From: Orientallactaga sibirica
Lineage: Eukaryota > Chordata > Mammalia > Rodentia > Dipodidae
Direction: 5' to 3'
Length of the DNA: 64,000 nucleotides
NCBI GenBank assembly: GCA_036365145.1
Contig: JAEOAD010001176.1
Coordinates: forward strand, 186,001-250,000
The notes below the pieces were generated by a model, which made no database searches, was not told where the DNA came from, and saw only the letters and a program-made list of their open reading frames with translations. Positions 11,456-23,495 of the stretch are shown here, piece by piece. Each line of letters starts with the position of its first letter. The stretch's first letter is position 1. Position numbers and translations under genes: made by a program.

Positions 11456-12814
11456 AAGACTGGTACTTACATTTAGGTTTATAAGACATGGCAGAAGGAA
11501 ACTGATTTCTAGTGATTCCTAGTGGTAGTCTTCGGAAGATATTCTAAGTTTTGGGATGTTGGATGGGATCATTTTGTTCAAGGACAATTGAACAATATGA
11601 CCTTCTCTCTTCAGGTGCTTTTTCATTTTTCAGATATGAGTTAAGAAATTTTTGAGGCTCAAAAGTAAAATGTGGATCTCAGAAGGAGATTTTCCTAAGA
11701 TAATATGAAAAGTCTGAAGGAGAGTAAGAAAGAGTAAGAAGGGGACAGTCACAGGATGTTTATGAAAACGTGTGGCTTGGAAGAGGTAAAACATTCAGAG
11801 ATTTTAATGAAGGCAACAGAAAACAGGAAGGGTGACAAGGACATTCTCTGAGGAAGAGAGAGATGCATGTATATGAGGAGGAGCCGAGTCTATCACTCTG
11901 TTCCCTGGCTACACAAACTATCTACTTAAGCTACCTCTTGTCTTGAAGTTCAAGTTACTTTAGGTTTTCCTTGAAGTAGATGCTGAGGCTAGGACTTGGG
12001 CATAGTAATCTGTTTAGGAAGGAATTGCTTGACTTACAGATGGGCGAGGGAGACTGACAAAGCAGAGGGAAGAGAGAGACTATGCGTTAGGCTACTGCTT
12101 GAACCATTGCCATTCAAAACTTTTGAGGACTTCTGGGATTTATTTTAGAACACAAGAGGTGCCAAGCAACCTTCACATCTTGTCTTTCTCTGTCTTCCCT
12201 TCATGCAAGCTGGATAGATTTCTGTGGCCAAAGGAAACCCTTTTCTCTGTCACAGGCACTTTTAATAGGAAGCATCAGTGTGCACCTAGAAGTGATCACC
12301 GACCAGTGTCGATAGAGCACTGACAGCATCAACTGAGAAAAGTTATGGAGGGTCAAACTTAAAAGAAACCAATAGTCATTGTGAAGATCTTCAAAGCACT
12401 GGCCACCACAAAGCACTTTGAATATGCTTGATATGGTAAGCCACTCATTAACAAAGCTTTGTAAAGAGTCCCAGCTCTACAAAGAAGCTGAATTCATTTC
12501 ACACAGTAGTGTTGGTAGAGGAAGTATGAGAGCTGGTAAATGGTTATGAGAAAAAGAAAGAGTGGATGAGGATTATTATTTCTATTTACCTGGGAAAAGG
12601 GATTGGTTACATGCATAGACCAAGTCATTCAATTTACTGATAAAGCTAGAGCCAGAACCACTGCTTGCTGTTCCCTGGCCTAGGTACTGCTTTCTCTTGG
12701 GCTCTGTATCCACAACATTAAGCACTTCTAAGGGACACGGGCCAGGAGGTGAATGTCCAAGGCACACTGAGTCACCAAGGTGATTCACTTCTCTAGGCTA
12801 TGCTGTTTTAGATA
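11456..12814. other. Intergenic, nothing recognised
   Basis: About 1.4 kb with only short chance frames and no repeat I can name with confidence. Confidence 0.35.
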
Positions 12815-13045
12815 TAGTGCAAAGAACAGGAGCCTTGGAATCAGAACCAATTCAAGGAAAAATATTGAGTGTGTAACTTACAAATTGTGCAAGCCTTGGT
12901 TAAGCCACTTATCTTCCCCAAACTTGTTTCATAATATGCTAAATGTGGATAATAATACTTCCCACATGGGTTTGCTGCAAGGATTAACTGAGATAATGCA
13001 TGAGAAAGGCCTTTGTAAACTGCCAACCACTATGTGTGAAAGGTA
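12815..13045 (+). repeat. MIR element
   Basis: Ancient mammalian-wide SINE: GGAATCAGAACC, GTAACTTACAAATTGTGC, AAGCCACTTATCTTCCCCAA, GTGGATAATAATACTTCC, GGATTAACTGAGATAATGCA in MIR order. Confidence 0.75.
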
Positions 13046-14064
13046 TTAACATAATAGTCCAAGAGATACGTGAAGACGTCAACACAGCATTTCCATGGCT
13101 ACTGTAAAATCATAGCAGGCTTTTCGCTGTTTTTGGATGATTTCAGAAATCTTTTTTAAGGCTCAGGATGAAAGCTGATGGAATTGAAAATGCGGGGAGA
13201 TTAAGACAAGAGCTTAATTTGATCTCATAATCTTACTTTGCAGCAACATATTGACAAAGTAATGCTCCAGACTGAATGATTTCCATCAAGTTAGCAGCTC
13301 TGTATAGAAGAAAGCAGCTTACCTCAGTCACAGAAGGATAGCCTTGGAGAAAGAGTTCAGGCACTTCTTAATGACAACATGTTCATTGCCTGTCATTGCT
13401 CCAACTGTAGTCCAAGGGTTACTAATAGGGAAATCCTTGTGATCATTATTGCTTAAAATAATTTACTAACAAATATGCTTGCCCACCATTATGCCCTCTG
13501 ATCACTGCCTATGTGGTACCACATTGCTAGACTCACCAGTTGGCAAACTGTGCTCTCTTGGAGATTTATGCATTTGACTTGTAATTGAAATCTGTGGAGG
13601 AATTTGTTCTCTGGGTCTTGATCTTTAGTGTGGGTTTTACCTGAGCTCCATTATTTACTCATTCTGTTACTTCATTTAAGATTTTGATCCTTTGTTCATT
13701 CACTCAGGGACTCTGAGCACTTCCTTGGAGATGCATTGGAGAAGTGCAAGATCGGTTAGAAGGAAGCTAAGAATGATCAGAGCTGAGTAATGTTTTTTTT
13801 TGCAGGGATGGGCTTATAATCAGAGGTAAAGATTTTGGACATTTAGGGGACTTAAGATAAAACAATTAAACGAGTTTCTAAGTGGGGACTGATTAGATGG
13901 AGATGGGAGTCGAGACCCTGAAGTTATCCTCAGGAACAAGAGTGATCCATCTCTATGCTTAAACACGAGACTGTGAGGCAATATCCTTGGTGGAGACTGG
14001 TTTCTTTGTCCAAATTGGTAGAAAGATGTATATCATAGTAACCGATTAAACTTTAGTTTTACTT
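13046..14064. other. Intergenic, nothing recognised
   Basis: Unique-looking sequence with no ORF or repeat of note. Confidence 0.35.
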
Positions 14065-14230
14065 ACTTATTTTTTAAATTTATTTAGGCTTTTCAAGGTA
14101 GGGGTTCACTCTAGCCCAGGCTGACCTGGAACTCACTCTGTAGTCCCAGGCTGGCTTCAAACTCACAGCGATTCTCCTACCTCTCTCTTCCGAGTGCTGG
14201 GATTAAAGGTGTGCTCCACCACACTCTGCT
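14065..14230 (-). repeat. B1 SINE
   Basis: AAGGTAGGGGTTCACTCTAG, CAGGCTGACCTGGAACTCAC, GTGCTGGGATTAAAGGTG; followed at its head by a CTTT repeat. Confidence 0.92.
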
Positions 14231-14287
<57 letters not shown>

Positions 14288-14306
14288 TTTCTTCTTTCTT
14301 TCTTTT
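14231..14306. repeat. (CTTT)n microsatellite
   Basis: About 70 bases of nearly perfect TTTC/CTTT repeats with two CTT interruptions at the right end. Confidence 0.95.
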
Positions 14307-14519
14307 ACTAACAAATAGTCCTCATGGTTTGTTAGTATAAAAAAATTTTCTCTTTTTGAACCTAGTAAGAAACATATAGTATTACCATGTCTGATGATTG
14401 GAAAGCTTCATGAGTTAAGGGCAAATATATTTTCCTGAATTAGGCTCCTCATATGATGTCTCTGTACCTAGTTCAATTTCCTAAATAGAGAATCAGGTAA
14501 GATTTGAAAATTAGCTGGT

Positions 14520-14610
14520 TGTTGTATGCAGGCACTGTTCCAGAGGAAACCTCAGATGAAGAAGGCATAGTCTCTGCCCTCAAATAATTTATAGCCTAAA
14601 AAAAGGCTTT
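14520..14610. repeat. Ancient mammalian repeat fragment (tentative)
   Basis: GCAGGCACTGTTCCAG and TCTCTGCCCTCAAATAATTT resemble an old mammal-wide interspersed repeat. It continues on the far side of the SINE at 14631. Family uncertain. Confidence 0.35.
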
Positions 14611-14630
14611 AAAACATTCAGTATCTAGTA

Positions 14631-14871
14631 CCAGGCAAGAAAGATGGCTTAGCAGTTAAGGCTCCTGTCTGCTAAGCCTAAAAATATCAGTTCCAATGTC
14701 CAGGTCCCATGTTTAGCCAGATGCAAAGTGACACAAGGGCGCAATGCTGCACATGACCACAAGGGGGCGCATGCATCTGGAGTTGGTTCACAGGCTGAGA
14801 GGCTGCTGGCGTGCCCATTCTCTATCTGTCTTCCTTTCCCTCTCTCTCTCTCTCTGTGTCTCTCTCCAAAA

Positions 14872-14922
<51 letters not shown>

Positions 14923-14927
14923 GTTTA
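14631..14927 (+). repeat. tRNA-derived SINE, long subfamily
   Basis: Long variant with the extra block CAAAGTGACACAAGGGCGCA before the usual CACAAGGGGGCGCATGC. A (AAAT)n tail of about 50 bases. A perfect 20-base target duplication (AAAACATTCAGTATCTAGTA) flanks it at 14611-14630 and 14928-14947. Confidence 0.96.
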
Positions 14928-14947
14928 AAAACATTCAGTATCTAGTA

Positions 14948-15589
14948 GCAGCTTATCCAGACAGGACACTTTCCTTCCAGAATGCAGAGGGCAAGGAAAG
15001 GTAATTAGCAGGAAGATGAGAGTGGGGAAAGCTGAAGTATTGGGTTCTGTGAAAGGAAACAAAAGAGAAATAATTCACAGAGCAATAATTCACAATGTAA
15101 GGCAATTTGGAAAAGGGCACATAAGTTTTATATAATCTAGGAGAAAAAATTATGTGGAGAAGATGATTTTAATTTGAACCTACAAGTGAAAGAGATAAAT
15201 AGAAAAAATAGAACTTCAACTCAAGTAAACAGCACGAAGTTGGAAACATGGACGGTCAGTGGAAAAAGCCACTCACTTGCAGAGGACCTGCTCTGTGACT
15301 GAGACTACACTTCAGGCACTCTGGAGTCTGTGTAGATGGAAAGCGAGACACTTGGTGGTTAATAAAGATTGCTTAGGGCCAGACTGCTTCGTGTGTCAGG
15401 CTAGACACTGGGCACATTACCTTGTAAGAAAGAAATGATCCCCAATGATTTCAGAGCAGCAGGTTGAGAAGAGAATGGGATCAAGGCTTTCTGTACATAT
15501 CCATTTCCTCATCTGATTTACAGATAAAAAGCAAATTCAAAGATGAAAATTTTAAGAATTTGAAGATATTAAGTAAGTCAGCTATTTTC
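14948..15589. other. Intergenic, nothing recognised
   Basis: No gene or nameable repeat apart from possible continuation of the old repeat split by the SINE. Confidence 0.3.
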
Positions 15590-15716
15590 TTTTTTCCCTT
15601 TTTAAAGATATTTTTATTGACAATTTTCATACATATACATACATAATGCACTTTGGTCATAATCTCATTTCTTTTGCTCCCCCATACCATTTTCATTGAA
15701 CCCCTTCTTTCTAACC
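15590..15716 (-). repeat. L1 3' end fragment
   Basis: TTTTTATTGACAATTTTCAT followed by ATAATGCACTTTGGTCATAA is the antisense L1 3' terminus shared by other L1 ends in the window. Confidence 0.7.
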
Positions 15717-15868
15717 TTTATTCCAGCACTTGGAAGGCAGAGCTAGGAGGATCACGGTGAGTTCAAGGCCACCCTGAGACTACATAGTGAATTCCAGGTC
15801 AGCCTGGGCTAAAGTGAGACCCTTCCTCGAAAAAAAACAAAACAAAACAAAAACAAATAAAGCAAACT
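15717..15868 (+). repeat. B1 SINE, 5' truncated
   Basis: Starts inside the B1 head (TTCCAGCACTTGGAAGGCAG), then TGAGACTACATAGTGAATTC and a (CAAAA)n tail; abuts an L1 3' end. Confidence 0.9.
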
Positions 15869-16164
15869 TATAATAAACTGCTAAAGTGCCTTTTTTAATG
15901 GCAGTTTTCCTTCACATTTCAATAGGAAGATGGGTGCATCAAGCACAGTAATCTGATTTTCAAGGAAGCACAGCTGTATGTGAGCTAATGAGAGTCATAT
16001 GCTCTGCCCCTTCTCCACCCCCTTGCATACGGGTGTGAACTTCAAGACTGTCCTTTCTATAACAGCTTATTTTGAAAATAAAACATCATAATAGACTTTC
16101 TCTTAAGAGAATCAAACAGCATCTAAACATAAAATTGCAGTTAATAAATTGAATTAAATTGTAA

Positions 16165-16570
16165 AATAAGGTGTCAACTATTTTCATGCCACTGTGAAAA
16201 AACAACTTAAGGGAGGAAAGATTTACTTTGGCTCCTGGCTTCAGTGCATCATGGAAGAGAAGCATGGTAGAGCAGCTCACAATGTGCTAGTGGGAGTGTG
16301 TTGTGGAGGCTGCCCACATTATAGCAGCCCAGCAAGTTGAGAACAGGATAGAGTGCTCTATGGCTTTCTCATTTTATTCCATTTATTCTGTTTAGGTTCT
16401 CAGACCATGGGTTGTTGCTGTACCTATCCAGAATGGGTCTTACCTCCCCAGTTAATAAATAATTCCTCTAGGGTCAGTACTCTGTACATCTTTTCACACA
16501 TATGCCCAGAGGTGCCCCTCAATCTCCTACGTGAGTTTAAGTTTAGTCAAATTGACAATGACTACTAACT
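16165..16570 (-). repeat. MaLR-type LTR
   Basis: AACAACTTAAGGGAGGAAAG, GATTTACTTTGGCTC, GCATCATGGAAGAGAAGCAT, ATGCCCAGAGGTGCCCCTCA and CAAATTGACAATGACTA, in the same order as the element at 9000. Confidence 0.6.
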
Positions 16571-16697
16571 AACCAGTGTGGTAACCACATGGTAGTAAAT
16601 TTCAAGTAAGGAACCTTTCTGGGCAGGGCCACTTAGGTAACTACAGTGATTTGACTATCTATGAAGCTGGACCTGATGTGACTTTTAAGAATATTGT

Positions 16698-16885
16698 TCC
16701 TGGGACTGAGGGAATGGCATGTTTGCAAAGCTTGCCAACCAGGGTTCAATTCCCCATTACCCATAAAGCCAGACACACAAAGTAGTGCATGTGCCTGGAG
16801 TTTGTTTGAAAAAGCAAGAGAGGCCCTGGCACACATTCTCTCTCTCTTTCTTTATTTCTCTCTTAAATAAGTAATATTTAAAAAT
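16698..16885 (+). repeat. tRNA-derived SINE, degraded
   Basis: GGGTTCAATTCCCCATTACC, CATAAAGCCAGACACACAAA, GAGGCCCTGGCACACATTCT and an AAATAAGTAA tail; the head has an internal deletion. Confidence 0.85.
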
Positions 16886-18756
16886 ATTGTTTCAATGAGA
16901 TGTGATGGAGTAATTGAAGCTATTGAAGCTGCAGTAAACAGGAGAAAATGGGAGATAAAGTTGACCACTTAATCACTTTGATGTGAGAAGGAGGGATAAT
17001 GATACTGTACAAGGATAATTAGAGTAGGAGAAAGGTTTTGAGAAATGTTGGGGAAGGGATGGATAACTTAAACATGTCTTACATGAATTAGTTAGGAGTG
17101 AGTGAGTGAGGGTAGGAGGCACAGGAAACAATTGCCTTCATGAAGTGTCACAAAGGAAGTAAAGATAGGATTGGTGGTTGGGACCTGTATGAATAAGTAG
17201 GTGAAGTTCTGAGACAAGAAGGTAGAAGAGGGCAGAGTGTACTTAGACATCGAGGTTGAAGTGTAGCTAACATCAGACAGTTTTAATAACAAAGGAGATG
17301 AAGACATTCTCTGCAGAGGATGCAGATTCCTGCGTGAGGCAGATCAGCAGTTGATAGACATTTAGGAAATCCTGGAATAATTGATGGCCAGAAGCAAGTC
17401 ATGAGACTTACAGCCATGGGTTTTATGCTATTAATTAGCTGTATGGATGTATAAAGATGCTTTAGCCCAAATTATCATTAATAATTAGTTATACATAATA
17501 ATAAATAATTATATGCTGGTTATTATCCTAAGCTCCTCACACTTATTCACTTCATGCTTTTCTCAGCTCTGCCACTGGGAATGGCTCATCATGGGATACT
17601 CACAAGCACCTCAAGGTGGCAGCATTAACTCAAATATGGATAGCCAGAACTTGTTATCTGGCTTTGAACAAACCCTTGTCGGAATTATTGGCCTTTTTCT
17701 AAGACTACAAGGTGTAACTATTTGGAAGTGAAGAACTGAGCTTGTGAGAAGCACAATAAGTGAAGGATCCAGGCGAGTTCACTGGGAGCCGTTGGGAGGG
17801 AAAGAACACATACAGTCAATGGAAAGAACGCATACAGTCAGTGCCTGATGAACTGATGACACGCACACATTGGTAATTTACCAAAGTTGTCTGTTTAAGA
17901 AATGATAGACTTTAGGTTCTCACTTGCCAGAATCCAGGACTATTCTACTTGACATTAGTAATAACTTTAGTTTTAAGATGCTTAATTTAGTAGAGAATTA
18001 AACACTGATAAAGGAGGGGACAGAACTGTTCTGTAGATCCAGACATTTAGGGGCATTCTCTCAAGGTGTTGAGCCACAGATGAAGTTTTTCTTCCTTCCC
18101 CCACTGCTTCCCATCTCCTCTTTTTTTTTTTTGTTCTGTCTTCATCTCTTTCTTCCTCTTTCCCCCTCTCTTCACGTTTTTCTTTTTTATTAAGTAAAAA
18201 GGAAAAATAAAATCTGCATTATGAAGCCAGACCCCAAAAGCTGTAAGACAGGCACAGAAGTACCTTTAGGTTTTATCACTTAGCTGACCACCTACTTTCT
18301 TACTTCTCATTTCTTCTTCTTCTTTTTTAATGAGAAATTTAATTTAGTACAGGAGATTTTTTTTTTTGCATGTAAGCATTTTCATAATAATAAAGAAAAA
18401 GTTAGCAAAATGGCACTTTTATAGCCAACTATAATGGGATACATGCTTGTGAAAACCTGGGAGAAACAGGACCCTTTTCCAGATTCTGGGAACATGTCTA
18501 ATTTTTCCATATTAATCCTTAAAAAGAGTAGAACACAGGATAAAAGTATATTGATTTTAGGTGAGAAAGACTGGCTCATTTCCTTATTGCTGAAACTACA
18601 AGACACCAGGCTTATTTGGTATATTCCCTAAAGTCCCAGAATTAGCCATTTCTCCAAGGAGCCCCAGTTCTTTTACTGTTGAATGATATTAGGAAGAAAG
18701 AGCTAAGTGCTAAGGGTTGATGGACTTTTCAGATCTATAGAATTTTAAAGAGTAAT
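16886..18756. other. Intergenic, low-complexity patches
   Basis: No gene or named repeat. Pyrimidine-rich patches at 18085-18190 and near 18300-18370. Confidence 0.35.
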
Positions 18757-18890
18757 TCTTTTAAAATTTTTTTATTGTCAACTTCTATACTTATAGACAA
18801 TAAACCATGATAATTACCTCCCCTCCCCCACTTCCCCTTCATAGCTCCACTCTGTATCATGTCCCCTCCCTGTGAGTATTAAGTGAAATG
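18757..18890 (-). repeat. L1 3' end fragment
   Basis: TTTTTTATTGTCAACTTCTA, ACAATAAACCATGATAATTA and CTCCCCTCCCCCACTTCCCC are the antisense terminus of a rodent L1. Confidence 0.7.
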
Positions 18891-19242
18891 CCACATGCAA
18901 ATGGAAAAAATTGATGTGTAGTAGACACCCATGATGTATTAACTCAGTCAATTAATATTAATTTTAGTACCCTTTGCTTTTTGTTAAGTTTTATGTCTAA
19001 ACTTGCTTATGACTGAGTTTTTTGCAAAACAATTTTCTAAAAGTGTTTTGGCACATAAAGCTCTTTAGACTTGGCCTAGGAACTAGGTTTACAGTAAATG
19101 GAGATTTAACAGTTTTTGTCTATAATCTGATGACTTAAATCCTTCCCCAATTAGTCTTAGTGAAAGAGCCAGTTCTCAATGTAGGCCATCTTCCTCTGGG
19201 TGTGGGAAAAGTGAATGTACCCTCAGATTTCCTTCAAGATAT
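18891..19242. other. Intergenic, nothing recognised
   Basis: AT-rich; no supported feature. Confidence 0.3.
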
Positions 19243-19413
19243 TAAAAAATACTTTTATTATTCATTTGCAAGGATAGAGAAATGAAGGAAAAGAGAGACA
19301 GAGAGAAAGAAAGAAAGACACATGCACCACTTTTTGCATCTGGCTTTATATGACTACTGTGGAATTGGACCTGGGTCATAAGGGTTTGCAAGCAAGCACC
19401 TCTCTCTCCAGCC
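19243..19413 (-). repeat. tRNA-derived SINE
   Basis: GA-rich tract, TTTTTGCATCTGGCTTTATA, GGACCTGGGTCATAAGGGTT and head complement CTCTCTCCAGCC. Confidence 0.85.
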
Positions 19414-19463
19414 TCTCAAGATATTTTAAACAGAATTCTCTCACTAAAAAGTCATAGTTTGTG

Positions 19464-19659
19464 GGCTGGAGGGATGGCTTAGCAGTTAAGGTGTTTGCCT
19501 ATAAAGCCAAAGGACCCAGGTTTGATTCCCCAGGACCCACGTTACCCAGATGCACAAGGGGGCACAGGTGTCTGGAGTTTGGTTTCAGTGGCTAGAGGCC
19601 CTGGTGCCCCCATTCTCTCTCTCTCCCCCCTCTTTCTCTGTTAAATAAATAAATAAATA
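19464..19659 (+). repeat. tRNA-derived SINE
   Basis: GGCTGGAGGGATGGCTTAGC head, B box GGTTTGATTCC and an AAATAAATAAATA tail. Target duplication TCATAGTTTGTG at 19452-19463 and 19660-19671. Confidence 0.95.
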
Positions 19660-19671
19660 TCATAGTTTGTG

Positions 19672-20604
19672 ACCAGAAGAAATCTCACTCCCCACTATCC
19701 CTTGAGGGATCTTTGAGGAATATTTTAGTTCCCACAGGTAAGTGTTGTTTTGGTTGCATGTTTGCATGCCACTGAGGCTTCAACTTGGGTGGATACCTTG
19801 GGGAACTTCTCTTCAGAGGATCCTAAATCTACACAGGTACCAGCTTCTTGCAGATCTCAGAGCTCACTTGGAGTTTGGTATGACTTATGGTGAGTCAATT
19901 CCAGAGTGCAGAGCTAGCTGAACTGCTTTTTCTCTTTCATCACATAGGCTCAGGAAATCCTTTGCTCTTCAAAATCAAAGATCTTCAGAGATGAAACAGC
20001 TTTTCTTTTCTTTTCTTTCTTTTCTTTTCAGACTTCAAAAAGTCCAGCAGTTGAAGGCAGTTCTGAATTAAGGCTTCATAATTCCCAAGGACATAGGTAT
20101 GTTTCTCCTGATCTTTGTGTCAAAGCATTCTTCACATTATGGGTGGAAACTGTGGATTTTCCTGGGAGAGAGGGGCTCAGATATAGTTATGAAAGACTTT
20201 AATTTGGGTTTCTCAAGCTCCTCTGCTGTGTTTGACAAGAATAGAGATAGAAGTTTCCCATGAGTAATTTTGAATCACTTTTGTTATATTCCATTTGTAG
20301 ATTTTTAAAAGTTTTCATCTTACCTTATGTTGGGAGAAGAGGTTGGTTTATTATGTGGGAGGATTTATATCTGTAACCAAGGACCCTGGACTACCTTTCA
20401 CAAATGGACAATATTTGGCTGGAGTGATCAAACATGAACCTGTCACTCATCTCATCATGTCTCAGTTTCTTCAAATCTATATCATTCATATGTACAAACA
20501 TATATTTAACTCTTCCATATATATCTAGTTATTCAATCATGCAATTATTGAACACAGAAAAATTTAAGCTCTAGAATCACTGCTTACAAAAACTTCTAAA
20601 ATAT
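19672..20604. other. Intergenic, nothing recognised
   Basis: A (TTTTC)n-like patch at 20001-20030; otherwise no feature I can support. Confidence 0.35.
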
Positions 20605-20815
20605 AATTCTCAACTAGGGGTAAATATTACATTTCAGGAGATATTTGGGATGCTTTCAATGGGTATATATTTGGTTATCAATAACTGGAGGCAGATTCCA
20701 CAGTCTAGAGTGTAAAGGTCAGAGAAACTGCTATTTTGCAGTACATAGGACAGTTTCTGTGCACTATGGCACTGTCCAGCCCATGATGTGATGGTGCTGA
20801 TGTTGAGAACTGTGG
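20605..20815 (-). repeat. MER20 (hAT-Charlie DNA transposon relic)
   Basis: Antisense MER20 order: CAACTAGGGGTAAATATTAC, CAGGAGATATTTGGGATGC, TATCAATAACTGGAGGCAGA, TGCAGTACATAGGACAGTTT, GATGTTGAGAACTGTG. Assigned from recall of the consensus. Confidence 0.65.
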
Positions 20816-22026
20816 GTTTGGAAAAGTGTGCAGACTTGCAATTAAGTAGTTATGTGACCTCGAAGAGAACCATATGATTCAATTTCCGACTGTGTAAGGT
20901 CAGGACACTGTCCGTCATAGATTGTAGATCAGTGTATCTGCTAACTCAGAGAAGTGTCAAAGGTTGAAAGAAAAAAAGGCAAAAAGAGCTAGGCAAGTGT
21001 AAAGGGAAGTGTTGCTGGTTGAAGGTTAATTGTAGTATCAGAAGGAATCTATGCACAAGGGGAAAAGACTCACTTGAAAGTCCAAGAATTTGTTCTAAGA
21101 ACAAAAAGCATGAGAAGAAGCCAACAATTATATCTATCACTGAAGTTTTGCTTATTAAGGTGAAAAATTGGAAATGAAAGGGTGGACTATTTATTAGTGT
21201 TTGTCCCAGGCTTTCCCAAGCTTGCTGAACCAGTCCTGTGAAACTAGCCACACTGATTTCATGGTCACCAAGTAGGATAAACTGGCCGGGATGCCCTCTT
21301 CTTTTTGTGTTATAAAAGGGGCTGTAGTTGCTCTTCATGCAAACTGAGTCCAAGCCAAACTGAAGCATTATCCCTTCCAGTTCCTACTTCTCTCTCCCTC
21401 ATGTCTCTTCACACATTTCTCCTCTTCCCTCTTCTTAGCCTGTGAAGAGAATACCTCAGGCGGAGGAAAAAAAAAATAACAGGAGGGAGGCAGTGCTCTA
21501 AAATTAGGCCTGACCATCTCCAAACACATTGTTACTTCTGAATATTTTTCATACCATAAGGTTAAGCTAATATCTTGGCAGGAAGTGTAGACCTAGCTAG
21601 ACAAGAGAACAATAGTCTGTTTGTTGTAGAAGTAAATATCTTTAAAGTATTTCAATTCCTTGTTACTGTTATTCTATTCAATTCGCCAAATATTTATTAT
21701 GTTTGCAAAAGTATAGGGGATGGTGGGTAAGCCAAGAAAAGGGAAGTATAGTCACTGTGCCAAGGGACTTTAAGTAGAGGAGCTGGGTTGTCATCTAGCT
21801 AATTGTGTGATAATTATGACCTCAGTCCTTTGAGAGTGCAAGAGAAAAACCAAGGGGAGAATGTAACCAAGATCAATAGACTTCTTATAGAAGGTGAATA
21901 TATATATATATCCTTAATATAAGTATTAAATTGTTATATATACATACATACATATATACTATAAATTTTATGTCGTTTTCAGTGACACTACTATTGAAGA
22001 ATAAACTCACAAGGCTATTAGAAGCT
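20816..22026. other. Intergenic with unassigned 140-codon frame
   Basis: A minus-strand frame at 20946-21368 has no recognisable domain. An AT-rich dinucleotide patch lies at 21897-21960. A CCAAATATTTATTATGTTTG patch near 21685 hints at an old mammalian repeat. Nothing firm. Confidence 0.3.
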
Positions 22027-22182
22027 TTTTTTTTTTTTTTTTCGAGGTAGGGTCTCACTCTGGTCCAGGCTGACCTGGAATTAACTATGTAGTCTCAGGG
22101 TGGCCACGAACTCTTGGCAATCCTCCTACCTCTGCCTCCCAAGTTCTGGGATTAAAGGCGTGCGCCACCATGCCCGGCTTAG
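22027..22182 (-). repeat. B1 SINE
   Basis: T-run, CGAGGTAGGGTCTCACTCTG, CAGGCTGACCTGGAATTAAC, GATTAAAGGCGTGCGCCACC. Confidence 0.94.
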
Positions 22183-22701
22183 ATGCTATTTTTAAGATCT
22201 GTGAACTTAGTATGAAATAAGCCAAGATTTTAATTTCACCTGCATGCTTATTACGTGACTTTGGTCAGTAGTCATTTAGCTATTTATGATAATTATTATT
22301 ACTATTTTCTAATAATAGTTCTTTACCTTCTATGAAAAGATACTCAATTTTAATCAGAAAAAGGAGGTTAGGTGTGATAAATACTGCCACTGGACATAAC
22401 CTAAAGTAAGAAGGAAAAGTTTTCTGCACTTTTTGGAAAATCATTTATAGAGGTAAAATAAAGATCAGAGATAAAGAAGTAGAATAGTAAAGTAACATAC
22501 ATTGTTTTATCTTGTATAAAATGAAGACAATAATGCAATTAGCCCTGAAGTGTTGGTATGAAGATTAAATATGGTAAATTCAAGTAGAGTTTTTGGGGTA
22601 GCACGCAGCATTTAGTAAACTATTTTTATTTCTGTAATTAGTGCCATTTAATCACCTATGTATAGAAGATTTCAGGAAATCTGTAATGAGAGTATATTAT
22701 T
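22183..22701. other. Intergenic, possible MIR scrap
   Basis: A weak MIR-like string near 22510-22580 (TATAAAATGAAGACAATAAT, AAGATTAAATATGG); otherwise nothing. Confidence 0.3.
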
Positions 22702-22714
22702 AAAACAGAATGAG

Positions 22715-22971
22715 TGGGCTGGAGAGATAGCTTAGAGGTTAAGGCATTTGCCTGTAAAGCCAAAGGATCCTGGTTCGACTCCCTAGGACCCACATAAGCC
22801 AGATGCACAAGGGGGTGCATGCATCTGGAATTCGTTTGCAGTGGCTGAAGGCCTTGGCACACCCACTCTCTCTCTCCCTGTTTGTCTCTCTTAAATAAAT
22901 AAATGCATAAATAAGTAAATAAACAAGTTTAGCCAGGCGTAGTGGTGCACTCCTTTATAATAATAAAAAAA
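22715..22971 (+). repeat. Chimeric SINE: tRNA-SINE plus B1 head
   Basis: A full tRNA-derived SINE (22715-22930; B box GGTTCGACTCC is perfect) runs into a 5' B1 fragment (AGCCAGGCGTAGTGGTGCAC) that breaks off after about 40 bases into poly-A. One pair of direct repeats, AAAACAGAATGAG, flanks the whole composite (22702-22714 and 22972-22984), suggesting a single insertion of a fused RNA or a template switch. Confidence 0.85.
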
Positions 22972-22984
22972 AAAACAGAATGAG

Positions 22985-23456
22985 AAAGACAAGGAATAAT
23001 GGATTTATACATTTCATTTCATAGTTTTTTTTAATTTAAAAAACATTGAGTGTTGTCTTTAAAATTATGTTTCTAGACACATCCACACCATAATTTGCAT
23101 TTATATGGACATGGAATTCAGAAATATAAAATGATGAATTTTGACATTGACATATATTAACTAAATAATCTTGCTTAATATTAAAAGCTCCAAATCTCAA
23201 CTCTCTCATCTATAAAATGTACATAATGGCAGCTATATTAGAGGATTAAATGATTTAGCCTGCTGAGAAGTGCCCTCAGGGAAATGGAGACCAGAGATGA
23301 AGGGATACAAGCTTATAACTTTAATAAAACATATACATTATATAAATTGTAAAAAGCCTAATAAATAATTTTTAAACAATGAGCATGTTTCACATGTTAG
23401 TGGCCAATTTTTATATTATCATGCCATCCCCTTTCATGGTTTTGAATTTCATGGCC
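22985..23456. other. OR-1 upstream region / presumed intron
   Basis: AT-rich. A MIR 3' scrap near 23190-23260 (CTCATCTATAAAATGTACAT). Presumed intron between an unseen 5' non-coding exon and the OR-1 coding exon. Confidence 0.4.
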
Positions 23457-23474
23457 TTTCTCTTTCATGCCCAG
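23457..23474 (+). other. Splice acceptor of OR-1 coding exon
   Basis: The pyrimidine-rich CCTTTCTCTTTCATGCCCAG ends with AG at 23473-23474, 21 bases before the OR-1 ATG. The position matches the usual OR layout (upstream non-coding exon joined just before the intronless CDS). It also argues against the longer in-frame start at 23379. Confidence 0.65.
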
Positions 23475-23495
23475 GTGAAATTCAAGTTTATTTCC

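Noticed and set aside
14231..14306. Regular tandem repeats considered as a CRISPR array
   Set aside because: Four-base units without spacers, in a mammalian genome: a microsatellite.
23379..23495. In-frame 39-codon N-terminal extension of OR-1
   Set aside because: A splice acceptor lies between it and the conserved start, and ORs of this family begin at the MEN..T motif; the extension is intronic sequence that happens to be open.
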